NCBI RefSeq assembly: GCF_023516595.1
Contig: NZ_JAMGBG010000043.1
Span: 62,001 to 126,000, forward strand
Direction of reading: 5' to 3'
Source: Streptomyces neyagawaensis
GTDB taxonomy: Bacteria; Actinomycetota; Actinomycetes; Streptomycetales; Streptomycetaceae
Length of the DNA: 64,000 nt
The translations under genes were made by a program, and so were the position numbers. Of this stretch, positions 55,483 through 63,905 are shown one piece after another. How positions within the stretch are numbered: the stretch's first letter is position 1; every line of letters starts with the position of its first letter. The notes under the pieces were generated by a model that did not search any database, was not told the DNA's origin, and was given only the letters and a program-made list of their open reading frames with translations.

Positions 55483-55944
55483 CTAGACCTGCCGCACCGT
55501 GGAGGCCGCCCGCAGAGCGACGGGAGACGGGCGATCCGCAGGCGGACCGACGGCCGGTCCGGGCACAGTCGAGGGATCCCGTGACCCAGTCGTTTCGCGC
55601 GCCGACGCCGCGAAGCAGGCGGAAAACAGGGCAGAGCCCTGCTGCGGCTGTCCCGGTGCACAGTGCTCGCCAGGGTGTGAGGTCCCCCGTCCACCGGGCT
55701 GATCGTCGGCTTCGATCGTGATCAGCAACCGCGCAGGCTCGTGGGCGGCGTGGTGGACGCCCGTGACTGGCACTGCGGCGGGGGTGGCCGCCCCGATGGA
55801 GAAATGCCCCTGGGCACTCTCCGAGTCGAGGCCGTGCGTCACGAGGATGCCGAACAGGAGCACGACCAAGGCCGGCACGCGCAGCAGCGGACCCGCGCCG
55901 AAGCGGGTCCTGACGATGCGCCAGGGCGACCGAGCCGTAACCAT
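55483..55944 (-). CDS. small secreted/membrane protein divergent from copA
   Basis: A 153-residue protein. One hydrophobic segment (residues of about 18-37, GPLLRVPALVVLLFGILVTH) sets up membrane insertion. The loop holds VTGVHHAAHE and PGEHCAPGQ, with His and Cys that could bind copper, and the C-terminus ends ALRAASTVRQV. The family is not recognised with certainty. The ATG at 55944 follows TTAGGATCA. It is divergent from copA across a 304-base region containing three CsoR-type boxes. Confidence 0.65.
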   Translation of the reverse strand: MVTARSPWRIVRTRFGAGPLLRVPALVVLLFGILVTHGLDSESAQGHFSIGAATPAAVPVTGVHHAAHEPARLLITIEADDQPGGRGTSHPGEHCAPGQPQQGSALFSACFAASARETTGSRDPSTVPGPAVGPPADRPSPVALRAASTVRQV

Positions 55945-56081
55945 GTCGTGATCCTAACGGCCTGCCGACGGCGGTCTGCCCTGAGCCTTGTGGCAGCCGG
56001 CCAACTCGCCGGACAAATGGCTTGTTCACTGCGGTGAGCGCGCACCCGGAGGCGTTACAGGAGCCGACCCCGCACCTCACA

Positions 56082-56098
56082 ATACCCCTACAGGGTAT
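56082..56098. promoter_or_regulatory. CsoR-type operator
   Basis: ATACCCCTACAGGGTAT, palindromic except for the central bases. It lies 138 bases from the divergent small gene and 151 bases from copA. Confidence 0.68.
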
Positions 56099-56163
56099 AA
56101 ACCAAGGCCCGACCACCCTTGCGTCCAATACGGGTCGGGGGTATACCTGTACCCAACCAGCCG

Positions 56164-56180
56164 ATACCCCCAGGGGGTAT
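56164..56180. promoter_or_regulatory. CsoR-type operator, perfect palindrome, proximal to copA
   Basis: ATACCCCCAGGGGGTAT, a perfect 17-base palindrome, 69 bases ahead of the copA start. It fits the standard site at which CsoR represses copA until Cu(I) binds. No csoR gene is in the window. Confidence 0.82.
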
Positions 56181-56248
56181 CCTCCATCACTCCCCCAAGA
56201 TGCGGAAGATCCGCCGACCATCATGTCCGGGACTTCCGAGGAGCAGAC

Positions 56249-58519
56249 ATGACCACCACCACACCCGGTGCCGCCGAGGTCGAACTGGCCATCGGCGGCA
56301 TGACCTGCGCCTCGTGCGCCGCCCGCATCGAAAAGAAGCTCAACCGCATGGACGGGGTCGAGGCCACCGTCAACTACGCCACCGAGAAGGCCAAGGTCAC
56401 CTATCGGGAGGACGTCACCGTCCCCGACCTGATAGCGACGGTCGAGGCCACCGGCTACACGGCGCACGAACCCGAACCCCAGCCCGTACCCACCGAGCCG
56501 GAGGCCGGCGACGGCACGGCACGCCGGCGGGACGACGAACTGCGGCCGCTGCGGCAGCGCCTGACGGCCGCCGTCGTCCTGGCCGTGCCGGTGATCGCGA
56601 TGGCCATGGTCCCGGCGTTTCAGTTCGAGTACTGGCAGTGGCTCTCGCTGACGCTGGCGGCGCCCGTGGTGACGTACGCCGCCTGGCCGTTCCACAGGGC
56701 TGCCTGGACCAATGCCCGACACGGTGCGGCCACCATGGACACCCTGATATCGGTCGGCACCTCCGCGGCGTTCCTGTGGTCGCTGTGGGCGCTGTTCTTC
56801 GGCACGGCCGGCGAACCCGGTATGACGCACCCCTTCGAGCTGACCGTCGCCCGCACCGACGGGGCCGGGAACATCTACCTGGAGGCCGCGGCGGGTGTCA
56901 CCGCCTTCATCCTGGCCGGCCGGTACTTCGAGGCCCGCTCCAAGCGGAAGGCGGGCGCGGCGCTCAAGGCGCTGCTGGAACTGGGCGCCAAGGAAGTCAC
57001 CGTGCTGCGCGGCGACCGCGAGGAACTGGTCCCCATCGGCGAGTTGAAGGTCGGCGACCGGTTCCTCGTACGGCCCGGCGAGAAGATCGCCACCGACGGT
57101 GTGGTCGTCGAGGGGGCCTCCGCCGTGGACGCCTCCATGCTCACCGGCGAATCGGTGCCGGTCGAGGTCGGCTCCGGAGACACGGTCACCGGAGCCACGC
57201 TCAACGCCGGTGGCCGCCTGGTGGTCGAGACCACCCGGGTCGGCGCCGACACCCAGCTCGCCCGCATGGCCAGGCTGGTGGAGGACGCGCAGAACGGCAA
57301 GGCCGCGGCCCAGCGGCTGGCCGACCGGATCTCCGCGGTCTTCGTGCCGGTCGTCATCGCCCTCGCACTCGGCACCCTGGGGTTCTGGCTCGGCAACGGC
57401 GCCGGGCTGACCGCCGCCTTCACGGCCTCGGTCGCCGTCCTGATCATCGCCTGCCCCTGCGCCCTGGGCCTGGCCACGCCGACCGCCCTCATGGTCGGCA
57501 CCGGGCGCGGCGCCCAGCTCGGCATCCTCATCAAGGGGCCCGAGGTCCTGGAGACGACACGCAAGGTCGACACCATCGTCCTGGACAAGACCGGCACCGT
57601 CACCACCGGCAGGATGACCCTGCTCGCCGTGCACACCGCCGACGGCACCGACGAGGACGAGGTGCTGCGTCTCGCGGGCGCCCTGGAGCGTGCCTCCGAG
57701 CACCCCATCGCGCAGGCGGTCGCCTCCGGCGCCGCCGACCGCGTCGGCGCCCTGCCGACCCCGGAGGACTTCGCGAACATCGCCGGACTGGGCGTCCAGG
57801 GCGTCGTCGAGGGCCACGCGGTCCTCGTCGGCCGCGAGAAGCTGCTCGCCGAATGGGCCATGTCCCTGCCGGAGGACCTGCGGCGCGCCAGGGCCGAGGC
57901 CGAGGCAGCCGGACGTACCGCGATCGCGGTCGCCTGGGACGGCGAGGCGCGCGCGGTCCTGGAGGTCGCCGACGCCGTCAAGGGGAGCAGCCCGGAGGCC
58001 ATCGAGCGGCTGCGGGCCCTGGGCCTGACGCCCATCCTGCTGACCGGGGACAACGAGGCGGTCGCCGACGCGGTCGCCACCGAGGTGGGCATCGCTCCCG
58101 AGCACGTGTTCGCCGAGGTGATGCCGCAGGACAAGGTCGATGTGGTCAAGCGCCTGCAGGGCGAGGGGCGTTCGGTCGCCATGGTCGGCGACGGAGTCAA
58201 CGACGCCGCCGCGCTGGCCCAGGCGGACCTGGGCCTGGCCATGGGTACGGGTACGGACGCCGCGATCGAGGCGGGTGACCTCACGCTGGTGCGCGGCGAC
58301 CTGAGGGTCGCGGCGGACGCCATCCGCCTCTCGCGCAGGACGCTGGGCACCATCCGGTCCAACCTCTTCTGGGCCTTCGCCTACAACGTGGCCGCCCTGC
58401 CCCTCGCAGCCGCCGGCCTGCTGAACCCGATGATCGCGGGCGCGGCCATGGCCTTCTCGTCGGTCTTCGTGGTCGGCAACAGCCTGCGACTGCGCGGATT
58501 CCAGCCCACGGGCCGCTGA
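56249..58519 (+). CDS. copA: copper-translocating P1B-type ATPase CopA
   Basis: A 756-residue Cu(I) efflux ATPase. N-terminal heavy-metal-associated domain with GGMTCASCAARI (C20, C23). The transmembrane metal site CPC is in IIACPCALGLATP (about residue 402); phosphorylation site DKTGT (about 446); HP motif SEHPIAQAV; ATP-binding hinge MVGDGVNDAAAL (about 648); TGES loop in MLTGESVPVEV. All core catalytic motifs are present, and length is normal. The ATG at 56249 follows AGGAG. It pumps Cu(I) out of the cytosol, with the multicopper oxidase and small His/Met proteins as probable extracellular partners. Confidence 0.96.
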   Translation: MTTTTPGAAEVELAIGGMTCASCAARIEKKLNRMDGVEATVNYATEKAKVTYREDVTVPDLIATVEATGYTAHEPEPQPVPTEPEAGDGTARRRDDELRPLRQRLTAAVVLAVPVIAMAMVPAFQFEYWQWLSLTLAAPVVTYAAWPFHRAAWTNARHGAATMDTLISVGTSAAFLWSLWALFFGTAGEPGMTHPFELTVARTDGAGNIYLEAAAGVTAFILAGRYFEARSKRKAGAALKALLELGAKEVTVLRGDREELVPIGELKVGDRFLVRPGEKIATDGVVVEGASAVDASMLTGESVPVEVGSGDTVTGATLNAGGRLVVETTRVGADTQLARMARLVEDAQNGKAAAQRLADRISAVFVPVVIALALGTLGFWLGNGAGLTAAFTASVAVLIIACPCALGLATPTALMVGTGRGAQLGILIKGPEVLETTRKVDTIVLDKTGTVTTGRMTLLAVHTADGTDEDEVLRLAGALERASEHPIAQAVASGAADRVGALPTPEDFANIAGLGVQGVVEGHAVLVGREKLLAEWAMSLPEDLRRARAEAEAAGRTAIAVAWDGEARAVLEVADAVKGSSPEAIERLRALGLTPILLTGDNEAVADAVATEVGIAPEHVFAEVMPQDKVDVVKRLQGEGRSVAMVGDGVNDAAALAQADLGLAMGTGTDAAIEAGDLTLVRGDLRVAADAIRLSRRTLGTIRSNLFWAFAYNVAALPLAAAGLLNPMIAGAAMAFSSVFVVGNSLRLRGFQPTGR

Positions 58520-59106
58520 AACAACCGTCCGGGCCCTGGCTGCCGGAGGTCGACAAGCGATTTCTCGCCGATGCGGCACGGAACAAGCCTCTTCCCGCAC
58601 CCACGGGACGAAAGCGGAATCGCAATGGCAAGCGCATAGTTCCGTTTCGTCTCCGGGGTGCGCTTCCGGCAGCCACGGTTCCGCGCAAAGGGCGATAGGA
58701 CGGGATCCACGCGCCGAACCGGGAATAGGAATACGGGCCTTCCGCACAGCAACGCCTTCGCCACTCAGAGATACAGAGCACACAGAGCACGCAGAGCACA
58801 CAGGGAGCATCGGGAGCACCCCCGCCCATCCAGCGCCGCTCCCGCTCCCACCCCGCTCACCAGGGCCGCGGCGCCCGCACCGCTCCCCGGCCCTCGCTTT
58901 CGCCACTCGGCACGCAGCCCTGAAATGACCACGTACCGTTGCCATTTGACGCCTCGCGGTGCAAGTCGAAACTGCCGACAAGATGAGGCAACCATTCAGT
59001 CGTTCGATTCGTATAACTCCCTGGAGGCACAGCGACCCGGCCCCACAGAGCGCGGCCGGAGCGTCACCATCCGTTTTTCCGGATGGTCCCGAACCAAGGA
59101 GAAACG
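58520..59106. other. 587-base non-coding region between copA and the graspetide genes
   Basis: No gene is supported here. The region has a short 9-base tandem repeat (listed separately), a few possible hairpins around 58530-58560, and the promoter of the graspetide operon at its end (a TTGCCA-like element near 58940). The last 100 bases before 59107 are less GC-rich than the rest. No riboswitch core was recognised. Confidence 0.5.
58773..58808. repeat. 9-base tandem repeat
   Basis: Four tandem units: ACAGAGCAC, ACAGAGCAC, GCAGAGCAC and ACAGGGAGC (58773-58808). It lies in a non-coding region. A purine-rich, AGAGCAC-containing unit recalls the TetR-like operators near 63300, but this is probably chance. 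Possibly variable in copy number. Confidence 0.6.
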
Positions 59107-59298
59107 ATGCGACTGTTCGTACTCAACTACGCTCGCACCACTGAGCAGTTGGAGTTCAGCGCTCCGTACACCTACGACTCCGGGCTGCAGTTGAACGTGC
59201 TCCCCGACGGGCGGATCGCCGCCCACGACCTGGCTTTGATGCGGGAATTGGGGGCCACCACATCGACGGCGGGCTCGAAGACCCACTTCGACGACTGA
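59107..59298 (+). CDS. tgmA: graspetide precursor peptide (ATP-grasp-modified RiPP)
   Basis: A 63-residue precursor. ATG 59107 follows AAGGAG. The leader (MRLFVLNYARTTEQL, APYTYDSGLQLNVLPDGRIA) has the family pattern of aromatic, Pro/Tyr and QLxV...DGR residues. The C-terminal core LGATTSTAGSKTHFDD offers several Ser/Thr donors and two terminal Asp acceptors, plus one Lys, for ester or amide crosslinks made by the ATP-grasp enzyme encoded 17 bases downstream. No signal peptide is present. Confidence 0.88.
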   Translation: MRLFVLNYARTTEQLEFSAPYTYDSGLQLNVLPDGRIAAHDLALMRELGATTSTAGSKTHFDD

Positions 59299-59315
59299 AC
59301 GCGGATATACGACAG

Positions 59316-60299
59316 ATGACGGTGCTGATCCTGACGTGCGAACAGGATGTGACGGCAGACCTGGTGGTGGCCCGACTGAACCGGACCGGCGTACCGGTGG
59401 TCCGCCTCGACCCCGCCGACCTGCCCGGCGGGGTGGCGCTCTCCGGTGAGTACGTCCACGGCGCCTTCCGCGGGCATCTGTCCGCCGGGGGGCGCCTGGT
59501 CGGCATGAGCGGGCTGCGGTCCATCTGGCTGCGCAGGCCGGGGATTCCCGCCAGCCGGGTGGCCGAGCCGTCCGGCTGGCTCACCGAGGAGTCCTCGCAG
59601 GCCCTGTACGGCATGCTGCGCGCCACGGGCGCCCGCTGGATGAACGACCCGGACGCGGCCCGGCGCGCCCGCCACAAGCCGTGGCAGCTGCGGCACGCCC
59701 AACAGGTCGGGCTGCCCGTGCCGGCCACGCTCATCACCACGTTCCCGCAGGCCGCCCGGGACTTCGCCGAGCGCTTCCCCGACCTGGTGGTGAAGCCGGT
59801 CTCCGGCACCCATCCGCAGGAACCGGCCAGGACGGTCCCCACCAGCCGTGTCGCGCCCGGCACGGACTTCGCCGCGGTCGCCTTCGGGCCCACACTGCTG
59901 CAACGCCGGATCGCCAAGACCGCCGACATCCGCCTCACCGCCGTCGGCGACCGTCTGCTGGCCGCCCGCAAGCCGGTCCACCCGGACGCCCACCCCGACG
60001 AGATCGATGTCCGCTACGCCGTCTCGGACGCGCCCTGGCAACCGGTCGACGTCCCGGCGCGCACGGCCACCGCCGTCCACGCCTACCTCCGTGACGCGGG
60101 ACTCGCCTACGGGGCCTTCGACTTCGCGGAGGACGCCGACGGGATCTGGTGGTTCCTGGAGTGCAACCAGTCGGGCCAGTTCGGCTTCGTGGAGATGGAC
60201 ACGGACCAGCCGATCGCCCAGACCGTCGCCGACTGGCTGACCCACCGCGAACCGGAACGGCAGACCCGACGGGACGACCGACTCCGGGCAACACCCTGA
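59316..60299 (+). CDS. tgmB: ATP-grasp peptide maturase (graspetide ligase)
   Basis: A 327-residue ATP-grasp enzyme of the TgmB type. It has the central KPVSGTHPQE ATP-binding loop, RRIAKTADIRLTAVGDRLLAAR and the metal/ATP-binding block FDFAEDADGIWWFLECNQSGQFG, with the typical late Glu/Asn pair. These enzymes activate Asp/Glu side chains of the precursor as acyl phosphates and join them to Ser/Thr or Lys side chains. It is 17 bases after the precursor and certainly co-transcribed. The PIMT-type methyltransferase TgmC often found as third gene is absent; an MDMPI protein gene comes next. Confidence 0.92.
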   Translation: MTVLILTCEQDVTADLVVARLNRTGVPVVRLDPADLPGGVALSGEYVHGAFRGHLSAGGRLVGMSGLRSIWLRRPGIPASRVAEPSGWLTEESSQALYGMLRATGARWMNDPDAARRARHKPWQLRHAQQVGLPVPATLITTFPQAARDFAERFPDLVVKPVSGTHPQEPARTVPTSRVAPGTDFAAVAFGPTLLQRRIAKTADIRLTAVGDRLLAARKPVHPDAHPDEIDVRYAVSDAPWQPVDVPARTATAVHAYLRDAGLAYGAFDFAEDADGIWWFLECNQSGQFGFVEMDTDQPIAQTVADWLTHREPERQTRRDDRLRATP

Positions 60300-60375
60300 C
60301 GGCCCGGACAGGGGGGAGCGGCAGGCCGCTGGCGGTCGGCGGCCTGGACCGCACTCCATCCGGCAGACTCTCGCC

Positions 60376-61194
60376 ATGGACACTGCCGAGCACATGAGAA
60401 CCCTGGACGAGGAGGGCCGTCTGCTGGCGGCGGCCGCGCGTGAGGCCGGCACCGACGCCGAGGTCCCGACCTGCCCGGGCTGGCGGGTACGGGACCTGCT
60501 GCGGCACACCGGAACCGTGCACCGCTGGGCGACGGGCTTCGTCGCCGACGGGCACCCCGTGCCGCGCGCACCGGGGGCGGAGCCCGAACTGGACGGTGAG
60601 CCGCTGGTGGCCTGGTACGAGGAGGGGCACCGCCGGCTGGTCGACACCCTGCGCACCGCCCCGGCCGACATCGCGTGCTGGAGCTTCCTGCCCGCGCCGT
60701 CCCCGCTGGCCTTCTGGGCCCGCCGTCAGGCGCACGAGACGACCGTGCACCGCGCCGACGCGCAGTCCGCGCTCGGCGGCACACCCGCCGGGCCCGCGGC
60801 AGCCCTCGCCGTCGACGGCATCGACGAACTGCTCCTGGCCTTCCACGCCCGCCCGAAGAGCCGGGTACGCACCGACAAGCCCCGCGTCCTACGGGTGCGG
60901 GCCACGGACACGGGCGTCGTCTGGACCATGCGCCTGAGCCCGGAGCCGCCCGTCACCACCCGCACGGACACTGCCGCCGGCCCGCCCGGGGGCGCTGAGC
61001 GGGGGTCGAACGCGGGCGTGGACGTGAACGCGAACCTCGCTGTGGATGCGGACCCGGACGTGGACTGCGAGATCGCCGGCCCCGCGTCACAGCTCTACCT
61101 GTCCCTCTGGAATCGCGTGCCCTTCCCGTCCGTCGCGGGCGACCCCTCGCTCGCCGCACTGTGGCGCGACAACTCCGGCATCGTCATGGGCTGA
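60376..61194 (+). CDS. maleylpyruvate isomerase family mycothiol-dependent enzyme (MDMPI)
   Basis: A 272-residue protein of the DinB/MDMPI fold. The N-terminal metal-site region has VPTCPGWRVRDLLRHTGTVHRWA (His) and WARRQAHETTVHRADAQ (two His), matching the three-histidine site. The C-terminal MDMPI_C domain spans about residues 160-272. Family members use mycothiol or metal to act on small molecules. A run of Asp/Asn/Val residues (ANLAVDADPDVD) near residue 225 looks like an insertion. It has no clear ribosome site. It lies 77 bases after tgmB and could be part of its transcript, but a role in graspetide making is unproven. Confidence 0.82.
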   Translation: MDTAEHMRTLDEEGRLLAAAAREAGTDAEVPTCPGWRVRDLLRHTGTVHRWATGFVADGHPVPRAPGAEPELDGEPLVAWYEEGHRRLVDTLRTAPADIACWSFLPAPSPLAFWARRQAHETTVHRADAQSALGGTPAGPAAALAVDGIDELLLAFHARPKSRVRTDKPRVLRVRATDTGVVWTMRLSPEPPVTTRTDTAAGPPGGAERGSNAGVDVNANLAVDADPDVDCEIAGPASQLYLSLWNRVPFPSVAGDPSLAALWRDNSGIVMG

Positions 61195-61278
61195 CCCCCT
61201 GCCCTCACCGGCGCGCCACGACGACACCAGCGCCCACCCACCGTCGTGGCCACTGCGCCGCCGGCCGGGGGCAGTCCC

Positions 61279-62280
61279 CTATCCGACCCGCTGCATGGCC
61301 TTCCGTTGCCGTTCGGCCATCGCGGCCCCGGACTCGCGGCGGGCCATGCGGCGCAGGACGGACGGCGCGAGGAGCAGCCCCGCGACCGTCCATGCGCCCA
61401 GGACGGCCGCCGTCTCCCAGTGCCGCCAGGACGCGTCGATCTCGGCGGCGACGGCCTCGCCGGGCAGCAACGCGGAGCGGAGTCCGAGGCCGAGCCAGTA
61501 CACGGGGAAGATCTGCCCGACGGTCTGCAGCCACTCGGGCAGCTTCGACAGGGGGAAGTAGACCCCCGAGATCACGACGAGGCCGAGCACGGGAAACATC
61601 AGCAGCCCGACGGCGCGCGGGCTGTCGACCAGTGAGCCGATGACGGCGCCCAGCGGCAGGGTCGCCAGGAGACCGAGCGGCAGCACCCACACCAGAGTGA
61701 GCAAGGCCCCGCCGCCCTGCCGGGCGACGCCGTCCACCAGGAACACGCCCGTGGCGAAGGGCAATGCCACCCAGCTCGCCGCGTCGTCCCCGCCGGGCGG
61801 CAGCCACACGTACAGCCAGTGCGCCACCAGGACGTGCCCCGCCCACAGCGCGCCCATCGCCGTCCAGGCGGCCTTGCGGTGCCCGGTGACGACCGCGCTG
61901 AAGCAGCCGACGGCGACGGTGAGGAACACCGGCCCGTACGGGTAGCCGGCGCCCAGATAGACCATGGCGGTCGCGGCCGTGCCGAAGACGACGACCACCG
62001 GCCGCCGCCAGCGCCACAGCAGCATGAGGGTGCCCAGGAGCAACAGGACGCGGGCGAACGGGTCCAGGAGGGCGCGCTCGCCCTCCTGCATGTCGGCGGC
62101 GGCGTTCGAGCCGAGGAGCACGAAAACGGTGAGCGCCAGGGTCGAGCGCCACGGCCAGCTGGGGCGCGACACGTCGCCGTCCGGGCGGTTCCACCACGGC
62201 GGCGCCCCGTGCCAACGGTGCCGAAGCCCACCACCGCCCCATCCCGGCGAACCACCCGCTCCCGCACCCTGCTCTGCCAT
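61279..62280 (-). CDS. chimeric membrane protein: histidine-kinase sensor region joined to ABC-2 permease end
   Basis: A 333-residue protein with about ten membrane segments. Up to about residue 170 (ending near PPGGDDAASW) it resembles the membrane sensor half of a Streptomyces histidine kinase (LLLLGTLMLLWRWRRPVVVV and VYLGAGYPYGPVFLTVAVG). From there (VALPFATGVFLVDGV) it resembles the C-terminal half of an ABC-2 permease (SPRAVGLLMFPVLGLVVISG and LPEWLQTVGQIFPVYWLGLG, MARRESGAAMAERQRKAMQ). No kinase H/N/G boxes and no first half of the permease are present. A deletion between a kinase gene and a permease gene is the likely origin, in frame. The ATG at 62280 was used; a GTG nine bases upstream is possible. 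The product may be non-functional. Confidence 0.72.
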   Translation of the reverse strand: MAEQGAGAGGSPGWGGGGLRHRWHGAPPWWNRPDGDVSRPSWPWRSTLALTVFVLLGSNAAADMQEGERALLDPFARVLLLLGTLMLLWRWRRPVVVVFGTAATAMVYLGAGYPYGPVFLTVAVGCFSAVVTGHRKAAWTAMGALWAGHVLVAHWLYVWLPPGGDDAASWVALPFATGVFLVDGVARQGGGALLTLVWVLPLGLLATLPLGAVIGSLVDSPRAVGLLMFPVLGLVVISGVYFPLSKLPEWLQTVGQIFPVYWLGLGLRSALLPGEAVAAEIDASWRHWETAAVLGAWTVAGLLLAPSVLRRMARRESGAAMAERQRKAMQRVG

Positions 62281-62469
62281 GACGGCCACGCTAGACGCCG
62301 GGCCCCGCCCCCGGCGTCACCCGAGCGAGGTGATCACACATACTCCCCGGGACGTACGCGCCCCGGCCCGACCCGGCCCGCCCCGCCCGACCGCCTCGGC
62401 CTGCCTCGCCTCGTCGACTGGCTTGGTTTCGTTGAGTGGCCCTGGCCTCGTCGAGTGGCCCGGGGCGCC

Positions 62470-63183
62470 TCAGCGCTCCTTCGCGCCGGACCGCGGGTAC
62501 ACGAGGCCCACATGGTGGGCGAGCTGGCCCGCCGCGTGGCGGAAGAACGCCCCCCGGTCCTCGACCACCCGGTTGAACTGCCCGAACACCTCGAAGTTGA
62601 CCAGCCCGAACAGCTGCGCCCACGCCCCGATCAGCACGACGACCACCTCCGGCGGCAGATCGGGGGCGAGGTCCTCGGCCATGCGCCGCGCCTCGGGCCG
62701 CAACTCGGCGGGCAGCTTCCACTGGGCGACGCCCTTGTCCTGGTAGGCGTCACGCACGATCCCGATCAGCAGCAGCCCGACCCGCGCGGCGGCCGGCACC
62801 GTCGTCGACGGCGCGGAGTAGCCGGGGACCGGCGAGCCGTAGATCAACGCGTACTCGTGCGGCCGCGCCAACGCCCACTCCCGCACCGCCTCGCACACGG
62901 CGACCCACTGCCGCGCCGGACTCTCCCCGCTCACCTTCGCGTACGCCGCTTCGGCGGCCTCACCGAGGGAGTCGTACGCGTCGATGATCAACGCGGTGAG
63001 CAGCTCGTCACGGCTGGGGAAGTAGCGGTAGAGCGCCGAGGAGACCATGCCCAGCTCGCGGGCGACGGCGCGCAGCGACAGCTTGGCGGCGCCCTCGGCG
63101 GCGAGCTGTCTGCGCGCCTCGTCCTTGATCGCTGCGGTGACTTCCGTCCGGGCGCGGGCACGGGCTCCTTGTGGGGTGCTCAT
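62470..63183 (-). CDS. TetR/AcrR-family transcriptional regulator
   Basis: A 237-residue regulator. N-terminal helix-turn-helix: KLSLRAVARELGMVSSALYRYFPSRDELLTAL. The C-terminal domain (about 85-237) is the WHG/TetR_C_13-like ligand-binding region (GSPVPGYSAP, LIGAWAQLFGLVNFEVFGQF). It is divergent from a deazaflavin-dependent oxidoreductase gene. The shared intergenic region has palindromic AGAGCA-N-TGCTCT-type sequences, which are likely its operators. Confidence 0.9.
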   Translation of the reverse strand: MSTPQGARARARTEVTAAIKDEARRQLAAEGAAKLSLRAVARELGMVSSALYRYFPSRDELLTALIIDAYDSLGEAAEAAYAKVSGESPARQWVAVCEAVREWALARPHEYALIYGSPVPGYSAPSTTVPAAARVGLLLIGIVRDAYQDKGVAQWKLPAELRPEARRMAEDLAPDLPPEVVVVLIGAWAQLFGLVNFEVFGQFNRVVEDRGAFFRHAAGQLAHHVGLVYPRSGAKER

Positions 63184-63299
63184 GCGCAGCAGTGTGCCAC
63201 AGAGGCAGAGCACTGCACACATTCGAGAGCACTGAACACAAATTAGAGCGGCACTCTCAAATCAGAACGCCGCACACAATCAAGAGCGACACCCACAAA

Positions 63300-63316
63300 C
63301 AAGAGCACTGCTCTTG
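63300..63316. promoter_or_regulatory. TetR-type operator, near-perfect palindrome
   Basis: CAAGAGCACTGCTCTTG is palindromic with a one-base centre. It lies between the TetR gene and the oxidoreductase gene and contains the AGAGCA/TGCTCT half-sites repeated nearby. Confidence 0.65.
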
Positions 63317-63342
63317 CTTTGGAGCATCCGTCTCGTGCACAC

Positions 63343-63367
63343 TGCTCTCAAGCGAGAGCACCGCTCT
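63343..63367. promoter_or_regulatory. second TetR-type operator cluster
   Basis: TGCTCT (63343-63348) and AGAGCA (63355-63360) form a further inverted pair, and AGAGCACCGCTCT (63355-63367) is an overlapping 13-base palindrome. Related AGAGC and CTCTC elements occur from 63222. The multiple half-sites suggest cooperative binding by the TetR regulator. Confidence 0.55.
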
Positions 63368-63401
63368 CTCCATGGCTCATCGAGCGCCCCAGGAGGGGAC
63401 C

Positions 63402-63851
63402 ATGTCGTCGACCCACTACATCAAGGTCAGCGCCGTCGACCGCGCCGTCAACAACGCCATCGGCTGGCTCGCCCGGCGAGGCGTCAGCTTCCTCGGCACG
63501 GCGGAACTGTCCGTACGCGGCCGCAAGAGCGGCGAGTGGCGGCGCCTGCCGGTGAACCCGCTGCCGTACGAGGGCGGCCCCTACCTCGTCTCGGCGCGCG
63601 GCCACTCCGAGTGGGTCCGGAACATGCGGGCGGCGGGCGGGGGCCGGCTCCAGGTGGGGCGCCGGGTACAGGAGTTCACGGCGGTCGAGCTGCCCGACGA
63701 GGAGAAGCCGGTGGTCCTGCGGACCTACCTCAAGAAGTGGGGCTGGGAGGTGGGCCGCTTCTTCGGTGACGTCAACGCCGACTCCACGGACGAGGAACTG
63801 CTCGCCGCCGCCCCGAAGCACCCCGTCTTCCGGATCACCATCAAGAAGTGA
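63402..63851 (+). CDS. deazaflavin (F420)-dependent oxidoreductase, nitroreductase family
   Basis: A 149-residue split-barrel protein of the Ddn/DUF385 type. Family pattern: VRGRKSGEWRRLPVNPLPYEGGPYLVSARG, then WVRNMRAAGGGRLQVG and the final PVFRITIKK. These bind deazaflavin cofactor F420 or FMN and reduce quinones or nitro-compounds. ATG 63402 follows AGGAGGGGACC. It is divergent from a TetR regulator, with palindromic sites between, so it is likely repressed by that protein until an inducer (perhaps a quinone or drug) is present. Confidence 0.88.
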   Translation: MSSTHYIKVSAVDRAVNNAIGWLARRGVSFLGTAELSVRGRKSGEWRRLPVNPLPYEGGPYLVSARGHSEWVRNMRAAGGGRLQVGRRVQEFTAVELPDEEKPVVLRTYLKKWGWEVGRFFGDVNADSTDEELLAAAPKHPVFRITIKK

Positions 63852-63875
63852 CCGGCCGCGAGGCACGGGCCGGAA

Positions 63876-63905
63876 CGAAACGCAGCGCAACGCAACGCAA
63901 CGCAT
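63876..63905. repeat. 5-base tandem repeat at the end of the oxidoreductase gene
   Basis: Six degenerate copies of CGCAA: CGAAA, CGCAG, CGCAA, CGCAA, CGCAA, CGCAT (63876-63905). It lies 25 bases past the oxidoreductase stop. Copy number may vary between strains. It has no evident function. Confidence 0.6.

Larger units (their letters stand above)
55945..56248. promoter_or_regulatory. divergent copper-responsive promoter region of copA
   Basis: This 304-base gap holds three CsoR-type sites: 56082-56098, a weaker one at 56128-56144 (ATACGGGTCGGGGGTAT), and a perfect one at 56164-56180. It separates a small minus-strand gene from copA. AT content is locally higher, as expected for promoters. 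No other structure was seen. Confidence 0.7.

Noticed and set aside
55457..58981. A 1174-codon frame antisense to copA
   Set aside because: It overlaps all of copA, which has every P-type ATPase motif, and contains only low-complexity Gly/Arg/Asp/His sequence.
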